Part shown: in pieces, positions 25,013 through 37,416 of the stretch | How the letters are laid out: each line of letters starts with the position of its first letter | Position numbering within the stretch: the stretch's first letter is position 1 | DNA from: Paramecium octaurelia | Taxonomy: Eukaryota; Ciliophora; Oligohymenophorea; Peniculida; Parameciidae | Direction of reading: 5' to 3' | DNA length: 64,000 bases | Assembly: GCA_905182995.1 (NCBI GenBank) | Contig: CAJJDP010000096.1 | Span: 274,200-338,199, forward strand | Made by a program: the position numbers and the translations under genes | Notes under the pieces: generated by a model | Databases searched by the model: none | Told to the model about the DNA's origin: nothing | What the model saw: the letters and a program-made list of their open reading frames with translations, nothing else

Positions 25013-25770
25013 TTTAATTTTATAATTCCAAATTTTAATATTTATGATTAACATTCTAATTATGCTTATCCTATCGGGGATTTAATATCACATGTAATAT
25101 TTAGATTAAATTATAAACAAATATATACAATCTATACATTATCAATAGCTAGATGATATTGATTCACTATCTACCATTTCTTAATTGATAAGAATTAGAC
25201 TAAGTTATAGTCAAATAGATATAGTATAATGTTTAAATCCTTACTTTTCTCATAAATATCTTTTATTCATCTTATTCTATAAGAATAAATTCTAACAATC
25301 TAAACTAACCTTATTCTTTTACTCTCTCTCGATTCCTATTGTTTTCAAGCTCGTAAACCTTCTAAAACCTTTTTTTATCATGTTCTAAAAAACTGTTATT
25401 TTAGAATTCAAATTTTATTTATCACAAAAATCTTTACATAATTAAGTATTAGCTCATTTTGCATATAGTAGATGATTACTTACTATTTTAGCATATTTTA
25501 AGTGAATTTATAAGTTGTAATTACGTTCTCATAAATGGCTGTTGTGGATTTTGATTTGTCTTAGAGAGATGGTACTTGAAAAAAATGTTTGATATATTTA
25601 TACTTTGTAGTACGTAATAATTTACAATACTTTGGATATATTATTATTTCCATATGATTTTTAGGATTATCTAATATAATTTATTTTATAATTATTGTGG
25701 TCTAATTTAATTTAAAATCCTTTGAAATATTGTAATATATAATAAAGAATGATTGTCAACCAAATAATAA
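25013..25770. other. 760-bp gene-free divergent region
   Basis: AT-rich sequence between a minus-strand and a plus-strand gene. No supported ORF, tRNA or snRNA was recognised. It is one of the longer gaps in an otherwise dense window and presumably holds both promoters. Confidence 0.5.
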
Positions 25771-26814
25771 ATGAATCATTCAAAATCGACAAAAAATAAG
25801 TTCAACATTGAAGATTGTTCTGAATCAGAGTAGGAAGAAACACAAAGAAAATCTTTGAATGCTTAATCTTAATCCTTATTTTAAACATCCCTCTTTGGTG
25901 GATTAGACTCTTCAGTTAAACAATTTAAAAAGAAACCAATAGTGAAAAAATCTATGACAGAGTTCCTAAACAATTATGATTAAAACTTTGATGATGTATT
26001 TGGAAGTATGAAAATGCCAATAGATGTAAGTCTAGATCATTCAGAAAACAAAAAAAGTGCTCACAACAATAATAACAATAACAATAATAATAATAATGGA
26101 TAAAAAAGTAATAAAAAGTAGACAAAAAAGAGACCAATAGAAACAGTAAATTCAGAATCAGAATCTAATTCAGAAATTTAGACTACAATTAAAAAATAAT
26201 CAAAACCAAATAGAAATGGAAAGAAGAAGTAATCTAAAAGAATTGTGGATTCAGATTCAGATGAAAACAAAGAATAGGTTGAAAAGGTTGAAAACAAAAT
26301 CCCTAAAAAAAGTTAACCAAAAAAATAAATCAAAACCAATAGTAAATAATCATCGGAAGAATAATCTAGTGAAAATAAAAAGTATAATCCCAATTCAGTT
26401 GATCTACCATAAAATAGTAAAAAAGACAAGAAAGGGTAAAAATTGAAAACAGCAATATTTAATTTTGGTACCGAGGAACCAGAAAAATAAGCATCATCAA
26501 ATAAGAAAACTAAAAAGGATACACCAAAAAGATAGACTCCTAAAACAAGAAGCAAGAAATAGGTCGAATAAGATGATGATTCCAAGGATGATAAAATTGA
26601 ATAATTAATTAAAGAATATCAAAAAGAAGAACAAGAATTGAAAAAGAGTCTCACAAATAGAAAGGATAAGGGAACAAAAGACAATGGAACTAAAGAAAAA
26701 GTGGAAAATAAAGATAAAAACAATATATTAAATGGTATTAAAAAAAGTTATCTGACCTCAGAATGCAGTCCAAAAACAAAATCAGATGAAGAAGATGATA
26801 TTGATGATTCATGA
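25771..26814 (+). CDS. Lys/Ser/Gln-rich, probably nuclear disordered protein
   Basis: 347 residues, single exon, starting MNHSKSTKNKFNIEDCSESE. It is composed of charged low-complexity segments: an Asn run, SESNSEIQ-like acidic serine clusters, and many basic patches (KKPIVKKS, KKQTKKRPIE, TPKRQTPKTRSKK). The C-terminus is very acidic (KSDEEDDIDDS). The mix of serine/acidic clusters and nuclear-localisation-like basic blocks suggests a chromatin or nucleolar protein, but no domain is present. Confidence 0.65.
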
Positions 26815-26838
26815 AATAATATATTATCTTCGAATTTA

Positions 26839-27431
26839 TCATTTTTATTATAAATGATGATGCCATTTAGTTTTCTCTGATAATATTCCTGGATTTGTAA
26901 TATTTCCTTACTTTCCAAAATTTCCATAGACATTATGAGCAGTGCTTAAGAAATGTCTTTTTACATTGAAACTAAAAGTCTTTATTATTAATTTACTGTC
27001 TGTCACCTAATTCGATTTGAGAGGCATTTTTAGTTAAAATTGGAGCATCTGGTTCAGGCAATCTTGATCTAAATGATCCTGTATTGTAGGGTTCTAATAG
27101 TTTATTAGTAGATCCAACATGCAAATTGGGTCTCACTTTATAATCATCTCTGTTCTATTACGATATTTAAATACGCATAAGACGAAGTTGTATATGTAGA
27201 TTTAATTTCATGTTCAGCTGGAGTTTTATTGGCGATCTCATAAAAGGGAATGGCCTAGAGAAATCAAAATCGATATCTTACTTCCGGATTGCCTTATTTC
27301 ATTCTTACATAAGAGCATGAACTAACTCTAGTGTTTTTGAAAAAAGCAGCTGATTTATCTAACTTTAGAGATGGGTGTAAGACCATCCTGCCACTTTAAA
27401 TTGATTGTTTAGTTTCGGACGGTTGTTACAT
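26839..27431 (-). CDS. Hypothetical protein, possibly ciliary microtubule-associated
   Basis: 171 residues in four exons. Introns: 27 nt, 25 nt ending TAATAGAACAG, and 25 nt. The sequence has short Pro/Gly/Asn motifs typical of axonemal lumen proteins: DYKVRPNLHVGSTNKLLEPY, GSFRSRLPEPDAPILTKNAS, NVYGNFGKQGNITNPGILSE and KTKWHHH. The ciliary idea is from style only, not from an assigned family. The start lies 30 bp from the divergent start at 27462. Confidence 0.55.
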
Positions 27432-27461
27432 TCTTATTAATTATATTATTTATTTTATTTA
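27432..27461. promoter_or_regulatory. 30-bp spacer between divergent start codons
   Basis: A second extremely short head-to-head spacer (minus start 27431, plus start 27462). Confidence 0.45.
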
Positions 27462-28452
27462 ATGAGAACTAATCATTAATACAATTATAATTATAAATTA
27501 GACTAAATATTTTAGAGAGAGAAGTAACTATTCATAGTAAATAGGTCATATGATCTCCATTTGAAGAAGTTGAATGAAATCATGAGCAAGAAAACATAAT
27601 CCCAATAAAGAGTCTAGCATTTAGAAGTCCTGGAAAAAAGAAACAACTTACGATTACAAAGAAGACGTTTCGATCAAAATGGTATGTTATCATCTGCTAT
27701 ATTAATAGAATAATCAGAGCGCATTAACAAGGGCAATAGCTAGCTATATTAAAAAATAACAGAAATCTGCAATAGACCCATGTAATAAGATTACTATAAA
27801 TATGAAGATGATTAACTACATCACCCTCACAATCTAAACCTAACCTTTCGTAAGAATCAAGCTTAACAAATACAAAATGAAAATATTAAAATTGCTGATC
27901 GACTCATGAAATAAGAACCAGTCTTGAAATTAGAGGAGTTTTCACATTCTTATAAGGAGAATAAGAGGATAGTGATGAGATTGCAAAGATATTAACAGTG
28001 TTAAAACTACATGAATAACATCAGGTAAAATTCATAAAACTATAAATTAAGAAATAATATGACATATTCTTACAGAGATCCTACAAACAACAGTTCAATA
28101 ATTTCAAGAAAGAAAGAAAAGCAATAGTTATAATTTTAGTTGTAACCAATTATTAATAAGTAAATATTCTTAATCAAAAATCTATAGTTTAAAAGCTAAA
28201 TCTATCGAACATACTGAAATAGATAAGCAAATTGAAACTAAAAATCACTTTTTATCATAAGATCTAGAAAAATTGAAAGATTATTAAATTAAAGCATAAT
28301 TATCTGAAATTCAATAAGTAAATGAGGAATCTTAAATTGAAACCATTAGATAGGATGAAACTGTTGATCAGCATATACAATAATAAATTGAGAGAGAAGT
28401 TAAACTTTATCAAGAAGAGCAAAGTGATGATATTGAATAATAATTAAAATGA
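27462..28452 (+). CDS. Coiled-coil protein, possibly CFAP97/hemingway-like
   Basis: About 313 residues. It starts MRTNHQYNYNYKLDQIFQRE. Residues ~20-110 (KLNEIMSKKTQSQQ, RRFDQNG, SERINKGNSQLYQKITEICN) resemble the short CFAP97 domain of ciliary proteins, a weak match from memory. The C-terminal half is Gln/Glu coiled coil. The intron at 28139-28160 (22 nt, GTTGTA..AATAAG) must end AAG to reach the downstream frame. A 27 nt GTAAAA..TTAAG segment at 28025-28051 may be a second intron, but it is phase-neutral. Confidence 0.5.
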
Positions 28453-28530
28453 ATTATTTTCCTTTTAACAGTGTTTTGAAAATAATATTAAAATTAAATT
28501 TATTTATAACTATTCCATTTTAACAGTCAC

Positions 28531-30378
28531 ATGAAAAATAAAGAATAAGTGCTTAAATAAGTCTATGAAAGTAATTTATAATTTAAATTTAGATGATAAT
28601 AAAGTATTTGGCAAAAAAAATAAGCCAAGAAACTAAGAACCTAATATGTTTGATATGATGAAATGGCCAGTCGAGTAGGATGAACCATGGGATTTCAAGA
28701 AGAAAATATAGGTTGAAAGAGAGCCTGAAACAAAAAAATTAATAACAAGAATAAATCATGAGAATTCACCTTGGTTAACTGAAAATAAAGATAATTTCAG
28801 AAAAATTGAAAAATTAAAAGTTGAAGATTCACAAATCCTTGTATAAAGTATATAAGCATTCTTACAATTATTTAGAATTGGATGAAAAAACTATTAAAAA
28901 TATTGCAAAATCCTGCGATTGCCGTAATCCCTAATAATTACCTAATCCATAAATTCAATTATAGGAAGATTTAAATAATCAGTATAAATTACCTGTTTAA
29001 TGGAATCCTAAATTATAATCAGCATATCGAGATAATTACCTCGTCAAAGATATTAAAGATACAAATGAGTTAATGTATTAGTTAGAATAAAATAATAAAA
29101 ATTTCAAAGGAGAATATAAGGTTTAGCATCCCTTTAGTGGATTTTATTATGAAGATTCTAAGAAAGATGAAGAAGAAGTAATCTCATCTGAAGAAGAGGA
29201 TTAAGATAATGAAGAAGAAGATGATCAATAAAAAAAGATGAATACTAAATTTATTAAAAAAGCTAAGACTCTTGATCCTAATAATCCTGAAGATGCAGCA
29301 AAATTACAAAGGAGAAAAGACAGAATTAAGAAATTTCAAGGAGAAACCAGATGGATAGCTGATAGTGCTTTCACTACGTACTTTGGAAAACCTGCTTGGG
29401 GTCCCTATGGATTCAACAATATTAATCCATCTGTTGGAGGTATAGTGTATGGATAACATATGCTTTCTCATAATGTCCAACCTCATAGGAATAAAAATGA
29501 TCCATTTTATATCTAAACCTATTAGAATGCATTAAGAAAAGGAGCTGCAGTAGCTAATGTTGAACCTGAACCTCCAAGAAATTGTAGAGAAGAAGACAGG
29601 TTGAACCCTGAATAAGTAGAAGCTTAAAAATTAAGAAATTAATTGACTCCATAACCTTATTCAGAATTGAAAAAGAAATTAGATTCAAAAGGAAAATCGA
29701 CAATTCCTGAATTTAATATTAAAAAGCCAGAATTAACCAATACTTTAAGATTTGCTTCCGAAGCAGGCAGTGTTTAAGGAGAATCTTAAATCTAAGATAA
29801 ATAAGAAAAGTAATAAAGAAAACAAAAAGGAGACAAAAGACCTTAATCAGTTATTGATAATCGTACATAGAAATCTTAAAAGGATAAGGAGGATAATAAA
29901 TCAAGGATTAGTAATGATTAGAAAACAAAGGAATCTAAAAAGAAATAGGACAAAAAAGTTTAAATTCAATCAGAATCCAAATTATAAATAGATGATTAAT
30001 TAGCTATTCCAGACAAGGCCAATAATAAATTCATTGAAGAATTGAAATAGAAAAAAGAGAAGGCAAACAGACTTACATGCAAAGTCAATGAAATTAATCC
30101 TTCTTTATTGAAATCATCCCCCAAATAAGAATAAAAGAAATAAATAACAAATGACCTGTAAGAAGTTAAATCGTTTGATGATAAGTATCATTATTTTATA
30201 AATTCTTAGAAACCCACCAGCCAACTATCTGTAATAATTGGATCCAATTGAACTTAATCCAAAGAACTACAAAGGAGTTCCTGCAGATTGGTTACATAGA
30301 ATACCATTTGCAGGTAAAAAGTAGGAGATTGTGAAAAATGGATAATAAACTAGGGAGTGTTTCGATTATGGATTTTGA
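28531..30378 (+). CDS. Hypothetical 590-residue protein
   Basis: Four exons (introns 22, 28 and 25 nt, all TAG). Features: an N-terminal WPVEQDEPWDFKKK segment, an acidic stretch (SSEEEDQDNEEEDDQ), a conserved-looking core FQGETRWIADSAFTTYFGKP and AWGPYGFNNINPSVGGIVYG, then a long Lys/Gln/Ser-rich linker. The tail is NPPANYLQQLDPIELNPKNY with KGVPADWLHRIPFAGK. Aromatic/Pro-rich blocks separated by charged linkers suggest an axonemal or cytoskeletal protein; family not recognised. Confidence 0.6.
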
Positions 30379-30456
30379 TTCTAGATATATTATCTTATTT
30401 TCTATATATAATAATATTATACTAATTTGATTATTTAATATATAAACAAAAATTAA

Positions 30457-32216
30457 TCAAAAAAATTAATAATAATTTGACAAAATTGATTAAATATCTT
30501 ATTCCCATTGAGTTTTGTATTTATTTTTTCTATGTTTATTCACAATATCCTTATCATATATAAATGTAGATTAATATAATTCTTAAATAATTTTGGATTC
30601 TTAAATCATTTAATGCAGAGTAGGCTAACATTATGATTGATTTGAAGATATAATTTATTGCATTGGCTATTGTTATATTTCAATAGGTATTTATTCATTT
30701 AGATCTTCTATTTAATCAAGAATGTTTTAGACATGATCAGATTCTTGTTTGTTTTCAATACTAATTTATGTTTGATTAGTCGGACAATTAGGTATTAGTT
30801 TCTATTCATTTTCAGAATTTTCAGTGACTTCTACCAAACTATTTCTTGAATTTGCTCTAGATTTTTTTTTAGGGTCCTTTTAAAGATCTAATGTAGTCTT
30901 TCGAGAAATGAGTTTTGATTATCTTTTTTAAATTTCTTTTTTTAGAATGATCGTTTAATCTTCTTGGAATTACTGTTATTCTAACTTCTTAGGTGGAGTA
31001 GCTGGTAATTTTAATTTTTGTTCAAGAACTTATTATGCATTAAACTTATTATTTCTAGAAGTCATAGTGGATGGAGAATCTGGAGCTTTAGGTGTAAGTG
31101 GACTATTGATTGACTTTATACTGCTCTTTCTTCTAATCATTTAAGGCTATTGGGTAATAATCTCTTGTTAAACTTAAATTGGCTATATAGAGTATTGTTT
31201 TGTTGATCTTTTATTTAAATTAGTAGTTCTTCTTCTGGTGGTGCTATTGGCTGGTGAGCAATCAGTCATTTGATCAGTGAATTACTCAATTTAATCTTGG
31301 GATTACTCAAAGTCTTTTTCAGAGATTTCATTAAAATCAAGATTATTAAGTTTTTCATCAGCTTCTGTTTGAATTACAATGGAAATATCCATTCCATCGA
31401 AAAGACTTTCACAATTACGTTTAGCAGGTCTTTTATTTTCAAATAATTTTTTTAGTTATTCAATTCGATCGACTAATTCAAAATCCACTAATCATAGACG
31501 TATTATATATTACATTTGAATTGTTCATTAATAGGATTAATATAAAACTCGTTATAATCTTGATTAACAAGTTTGAATTGCTTTTTTAATTAGACCAATT
31601 TAATGTAGACATTCTTTTTATCTGATTATCTAACATAACCTTTATGTGATTTGAGTATGGCTTGTACTTGAGTGTAAATATCTTACATTTTTTCTTGAAT
31701 GACTTTTTTCTATTCTAAGTTTAGTGGTTCATTTTTTTCTTCAGTCTTGAGTATTAATTTGGAACTTTTTGATTATTATTATTTATCTGACTATTTTTGA
31801 ATATAGGGTTCAGTTTTTTTATATTGCTTAGAAGAGATGGATTCTTGTATTTTTTTTTTGGTTTTGCTGAGGTTTTTGATTCTTTAAGACAATTTTTCAA
31901 TTTAATCACTAATTATATTTTTGCTATTTTCGTTTCTTTAAACACTTTTTTATTGTGCACTAAAGATTTCTTAGTCATTAAACGATGAATCCACTCTACA
32001 TATGTTATAACAGGAATATCGGCAATATTGTAAGGGAGTGGAAAGGGATCCCCTGGAGATATTATCAGTTCTAGTTTTAGGGGGAGAATTAGAATAATCG
32101 TAGACGTTATTAATGGATCTAATGGTAGGTTTATTTGATTTTTCTCTAGATTTTTCTAGATTCTTTATGCTTAATTATGGCAATCTAAAATTCAAGGATC
32201 TAGTTGTTGTTATCAT
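30457..32216 (-). CDS. Ser/Gln/Lys-rich hypothetical protein
   Basis: 577 residues with one 26 nt intron. It starts MITTTRSLNFRLPQLSIKNL. A charged helical part around VQAILKSHKGYVRQSDKKNV is followed by an acidic region, then a basic Ser/Pro/Thr-rich segment with several SP/TP sites (KSINSPLTPKAPDSPSTMTS, PATPPKK) and a Gln-rich C-terminus ending NYYQFF. Probably phosphorylated and disordered; no domain seen. It is divergent with the MORN gene (185 bp). Confidence 0.6.
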
Positions 32217-32401
32217 TTTATTTAATTATTTATTAATTTAACTTTAATAACTTAATTTTATTGTCATCTTAATCGAATGAAAGGAAAAAGTGATATAATC
32301 TTAAAGAAGATACCATGTAGTTATAATGCGAATGAAAATAATTTATAAAGTGTGTGAAGCAATGAAGAAATCAAATAATATTTAAAATATTTAAATATAA
32401 A

Positions 32402-33770
32402 ATGGCATATCAATAGCCTTTTTACATGGCATCCCCACAAAGACCCCAACCTCAGCCTTAACCCTATATTCCACCCCCCTAAGTCTAGTCAAGACCATAA
32501 TACCCTCCTCAAGCCTAGTATCCTCCTTAAATACCATAGGTACAATTTGAATTTATTTTGAATAATTTTAGGGATATCGTCCTCCCCAACCATACGGTTA
32601 TCCTCAACCTTAAATAGTTAAATAACCATTACCGCCTCAACCCCAAAGGATCTCCTATCCATAACAACCAATCGGATATCAACCATAATAACCACCCCCT
32701 CAAACCTATCCTCCTTAATAAGTATATCCATAAGGTCCTATCTACACTCAGAGTCCTTAGAGACCAAATCCAACCCAACCATATCCTTAGCAACCTGTAA
32801 GAGTGTCATTTTTATCATAGAATGTTTAACAGTATAGATAACCATAGCCTCCCTAGCCTCAGCCTCAAAGAACTGTTCCCCCCCAATAATATCCACCATA
32901 ACAATATCAACAACAACCACCACAAGGAGCTCGTCCTTATGGTCAACCCTAACCATAAGCTCCAGTCTAGCAATTGGCTTAGGCACCCATTCAAAATAAA
33001 GTCGTCCAACCGCCACACCAATTAGTTCCATAGTAGCCCAAAGCTTAATAAGTGCCATAATATAGACCACCTGACCAATAATAATAGCCATAACAGCCAC
33101 AATAATACAAGCCCTAATAGTTGTCATAGAAGGACGAAGATTTAGAGAAGAAGTTCTAAGATGCTATAGACAGAACAAGAGATTTAGTTCAAAGATACTA
33201 GAATCCACAACAAAATTAATATTAACCTTAAAAGTAATAGCAATAACCTCAACAGCCATAATACGAAAAGTAATCCATTTTTGAATCATCTTAGTCCTGA
33301 GAATAATGATCAAGATCAATAGCTCTAAGATTTGGCTTTGTAGTATGAGGATGGTTACATCTATAGAGGATAAGGGTATGAGCCAGCAACAAGAGAAGGA
33401 TTCGGAGTCCTAACTGATTAGAACGACAACGAAGTTTATAGTGGATATTGGCATGAAAACTAATACCATGGACAAGGCAAGTTGATCAATTTCCAAGCTG
33501 AGCAAATTGATGGCCCATTCGACTATTAAGACCTCAGTGGCATTGATAACGGCTGGTTAGGTTATGAGGGTATGAGATCTTTATAATGACTAAGGTGAAT
33601 TCTTCGAAGGCAAGATGCATGGTTAAGGAACACTTTAATTAACTAATGGTGAAAAGTTTGAAGGCAAATTTAATGATGGAATGATTGATGGAGAGGGAGT
33701 ATACACAACTGTCAATGGATAAGTTATCAGAGGAGTTTGGAAGGAAGGAATCTTGGCAAGTTATATGTGA
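32402..33770 (+). CDS. MORN-repeat protein with Pro/Gln-rich N-terminus
   Basis: 428 residues in four exons (introns 32, 25 and 25 nt; the last ends ACTAAG). The first ~280 residues are almost only Pro, Gln, Tyr and Ala (PQRPQPQPQPYIPPPQ-type sequence). The C-terminal ~120 residues hold MORN motifs: YSGYWHENQYHGQGKLINF, GYEGEFFEGKMHGQGTLQL, GEKFEGKFNDGMIDGEGVYT and VIRGVWKEGIL. MORN proteins bind membranes or act as cytoskeletal organisers; the Pro/Gln arm suggests a phase-separating or adhesive region (inference). It has an unusually high C content for this window. Confidence 0.85.
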
Positions 33771-33869
33771 TCCCATAAAAAATATAAATAAATCATATTT
33801 TTAAATTTATTATCATTACATCTTTCCTTAGAGTCTCTATTCATACTATTTAATTAATATTATTAAGTA

Positions 33870-34235
33870 ATGTTTTGTTGTTCGACAAACAAACCAACTC
33901 ACAAAAAGTCAACCTAAATAAAAATCCAACATTAATCTTTCGATCAATCCATTAATCAAGAATTAGATAATCAATAAATCGCGACTCCACCACAAGTTCC
34001 CAAAAAATTAATGAAAAATCCTCCACCGTAATAAAAGTTTTTCGGATAAACTACTAAATCAGAATCTAAACTAAGAGATTCTAAATTGATTTAACCTATC
34101 AGAAATATTTAGCATAAGGCTTAGAATCCTTTTAAAAAATTCGAAACATACAAATTATTAAATATTAATGGCAATACTGAATTTTTGGCTGTCAAAGAAT
34201 CCTATACCCTACTCATCAACAAGCTAACAGCTTGA
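33870..34235 (+). CDS. Small protein with N-terminal MFCC
   Basis: 121 residues, single exon. MFCCSTNKPTHKKS at the start (Cys pair followed by basic residues) fits a palmitoylated membrane-attached protein. The rest is Gln/Lys/Pro-rich, with FETYKLLNINGNTEFLAVKE near the C-terminus. Family unknown. It is convergent with the kinase gene. Confidence 0.55.
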
Positions 34236-34314
34236 TCATATTAATATTTTGTATTTCATTAGACTTATTATATAAATAGTTATTTCTGTAATAAACAAAC
34301 AAATAATATTAAAC

Positions 34315-35807
34315 TCATTTCGAAAATTTTCTGTGTTAACAATCTTAATCTAAAAATCTAGTTTCCATTCTGTGCTGCAACACCTCATCTGATTATTTAT
34401 CACCCAAGTATAGTTCTGATTATTCAATATTCGTTTTTGATGAATTTTCTTATGAACTCTCTATTGCAAATAAAAAACTGCTCTTTCCACTCATCATTTG
34501 TTTACTCCTCACGACAAAATCGCTAATCTTAAAATTTCCATAATCATTCTTATTATTATTATTATTGTGGTTAAAATAAACATGATTCATATTATTCTTG
34601 TCACTAGTTGTATTACCATTTTGGATTGGATTTAAATACATTGGACTAGAAATTTTATATGGATTCATGACATCACTTAATTAGAGACAAGTTGCAATTT
34701 TAAAATCACAACACTTAGATTTCTTTTTTGAAATTTGTGTGTCATCCATAGTTTTATCGTATTAACTAGTTTTCATTGAAATCCAGGGATGTAACAATAA
34801 TTCTTCTGCTGACAAGCGATTTTTAGGGTCTTTGGCAAGCGTACGTTTTAATAAATCTTACTGTAAATAATGCAATTCTAAGAATTCCTATTGCCTCCAT
34901 GGATTGTAATTAGTATTAGTAATAGTTTCAATTGTATCAATAATTGTATCAGCCAAGAAGGGAAATTTGTGACATAATAATTAATACAAAATAATTCCAC
35001 AGGACCAGATGTCAACTATAAATTTAATTATAATAGAATACTTTTTTCATTGTAAATTCCACATAGAAAAATTTCGGGGGCTTAAAACAAAATAGTACCT
35101 GTTCTAGTCCACATTTCATGAATGATGATACCATTTTTATTTTTATTAAAGAACTGTTTGGATACGCCGAAATCAATAATTTTAATTTCAGTTTGATCGC
35201 TTAGTTTCACTAGAATGTTATCTGGTTTAATATCTCTGTGGCAAATTCCTTTATGATGTATAGATTTAAGCGAAATTGCTAAATTTCTAATAATTTCTCT
35301 AATTTATTTAATGGTCAGTTAGTTTTTATCAAGATAATATTGCAAACTCTTCCATTCACAATATTCCATGACTATATATGACACTTTTTCATTTTCATCT
35401 ATAAATAGATCGAAGACTTAAATAATCTATGGCAACGAATTTAGCTCTCTGTTTATTATAAAAGTTTATGTAATAGTGTTTATTAATTCAGGATCATCAG
35501 CATTCGGTATAATTTTGACTGCGTATTTGGTTGGAATGTGACCGAAATTAAAGAGTTAGCTGGATTAAGTTTTTTTGTAGCAAACCTTCACAATTCCATT
35601 TGAGCCTTAGCCGATGATAGAACCAACTTAGTATAAATCATGAAAACGATTCTAAATACAGGGTGGTTATTTTTAGTCTGGTTTAGCCTAGGGCTAAATA
35701 TTTAATTAAGTATTGCTTGTTGATCTTTTAATAATTCGAGAATTATCTATATTTTTATTTATTGTTTCTTTTTTAGTAAATAGAGATTACTTAATTTTCG
35801 ATCTCAT
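34315..35807 (-). CDS. Ser/Thr protein kinase
   Basis: 488 residues; one 26 nt intron between FLCGIYNEK and the DIWSCGII segment. The kinase domain covers ~residues 70-345: VGSIIGQGSNGIVKVCYKK, YAVKIIPNADD, HHKGICHRDIKPDNILVKLS, IKIIDFGVSKQF, TGTILFQAPEIF, DIWSCGIILYQLLC and HPWIS. All catalytic residues are intact. The C-terminal ~140 residues are Asn/Ser/Lys-rich. It looks CAMK/AGC-like without a CaM-binding or EF-hand region, so the family assignment is open. Confidence 0.88.
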
Positions 35808-35951
35808 TTCATTTAATTATTTATCTCTATTTGTTTTCATTATAAAATATAAAATAATAATTTAATATGTATTAATCAACATAAACATGTTATTAAAAAT
35901 AAAATTATTTTACATAGTTGACGTTGATTCTAACACAAAATATAAATCAAA

Positions 35952-37416
35952 TCATTTCTTATTCCCTTTATTTATTTACAATGATTTCACGCTTTAAACA
36001 AGGTTAATATCTTCTCCAACCTCAAATTCTTCTATTTTTTAGTTAAAATTGTCTTCAAAAAATGAGAAGAAACTATGTTTTGAAATTTTGGATCGATAAG
36101 CTGGCATAAATATCTTGGATGCCAAATATTCCTTACAAGATTTCCTTTTCTATGGGTTCTTTTGGAGCATTGATTTCATGATTTCTACGATGTTCTTGTC
36201 TTAATTTGTACTTGGAATTTAATATTTTCCAGCAATATTATTTTATAATATTTTCTTTTAATCTTTTCCGAATGGGTTTTCATTAAAAAGCCTAAAATTA
36301 GAATTGTTCATACATATAGTATAATAGGACTCCCAATTGGTATATGTTGGCCTAACTGGAGACATGAGAATTCATTTGATATTGCTCTGGAGGAACAAAT
36401 CCAATAGAATTGCCTTTTCTAAAATACAAATTGAAAATTACATTTGAGATCGATTTTAGGTTTCAAAGATTGAGTGTGAGAAATTACAAAGATAGATAGA
36501 GTTGAACTCCTGAGAGTAACATATATTTTCCAAGGTAATTCCATTATGAATGATATTTAGCTCTTCGAAGATGTTCAAAACTAAATTTTTGCATAGAAAT
36601 ACATACCTAAAAGTAGTTATTCCAAGATTTCAATAATAAAGGAGACTGGTGGATTCTTGTATTTTTTCAATATTTGTCTGAGTGAGATTTAGGGGGAACT
36701 TTAATAAATAATTGAATAGCATTCTCCATCGAATGTGAGCTAGTCTATTTTCATTAAATATGGACATCGTTGGATATTTAATAATTAGATTATACGTATT
36801 TCTTCAGGCACACCATCACATCCAAAATCTGTGATACTTGAATTAGATATTTATTATGAATCTAATTAATTTATTCTTTTTTCAATATATTTTTTACCAT
36901 TATGTCTATTTATTATTGTCGATATCTAGAAATAATACTTATTGATACTTAATGTGTAGACATTTACTCATTTATTGAGTCTAAAGTATAAATGTCGTTC
37001 CTTTTGAAAATAAATTTTCCTGCAGAAAATTCTTGCATAGAGTCTAACTAAATTGGGGTTCCAAAAAGTTTGTACAACTATCCATGAAAATGGATTATGA
37101 AATACAAATTGTCATCACCTTATTTGTTTATGTAAGGACTCCAATCAAATAATACTCCATCATCCTAGAAGTCAATGTTTAATATCAATGAATTATCAGA
37201 AGTGTTCTAAATAAATGTAATACTTACAATCATTTTCAAACCATTCACCTAAGGAATCAATTGGACAGCTTATTTGTTCCCTTTCTAAAACTTTAGCCCT
37301 TCAATTAGAAATAAATCGTTTTGATTCATCAGATCTGTGTAGTAGAAGATTTAGTTATTTTATAAAATAAATATTAAAATCTTCCCTTTTACTATAGAGG
37401 ATTTATATTCAATCAT
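35952..37416 (-). CDS. Predicted pseudokinase
   Basis: About 450-456 residues. The N-terminal ~160 residues form a beta-rich, PH-like region (VKGKILIFILQNNQIFYYTD, YFIIHFHGQLYKLFGTPIQL, SAGKFIFKRNDIYTLD). A kinase fold follows: GKKYIEKRINQLD (beta-3 Lys present), SFIIEILEQLL, then IIHNGITLENICY where HRDIKPEN is expected, LCNFSHS where DFG is expected, GNSIGFVPPEQYQM and IYQLGVLLYYMLFNENPFGK. The catalytic Asp and the DFG Asp are both missing. Four to five introns; the exon joins agree with total length. Confidence 0.75.

Noticed and set aside
32738-33127. Minus-strand 129-codon ORF across the MORN gene
   Set aside because: Antisense of the Pro/Gln arm; the plus strand has introns, a start and the MORN repeats in a single model.
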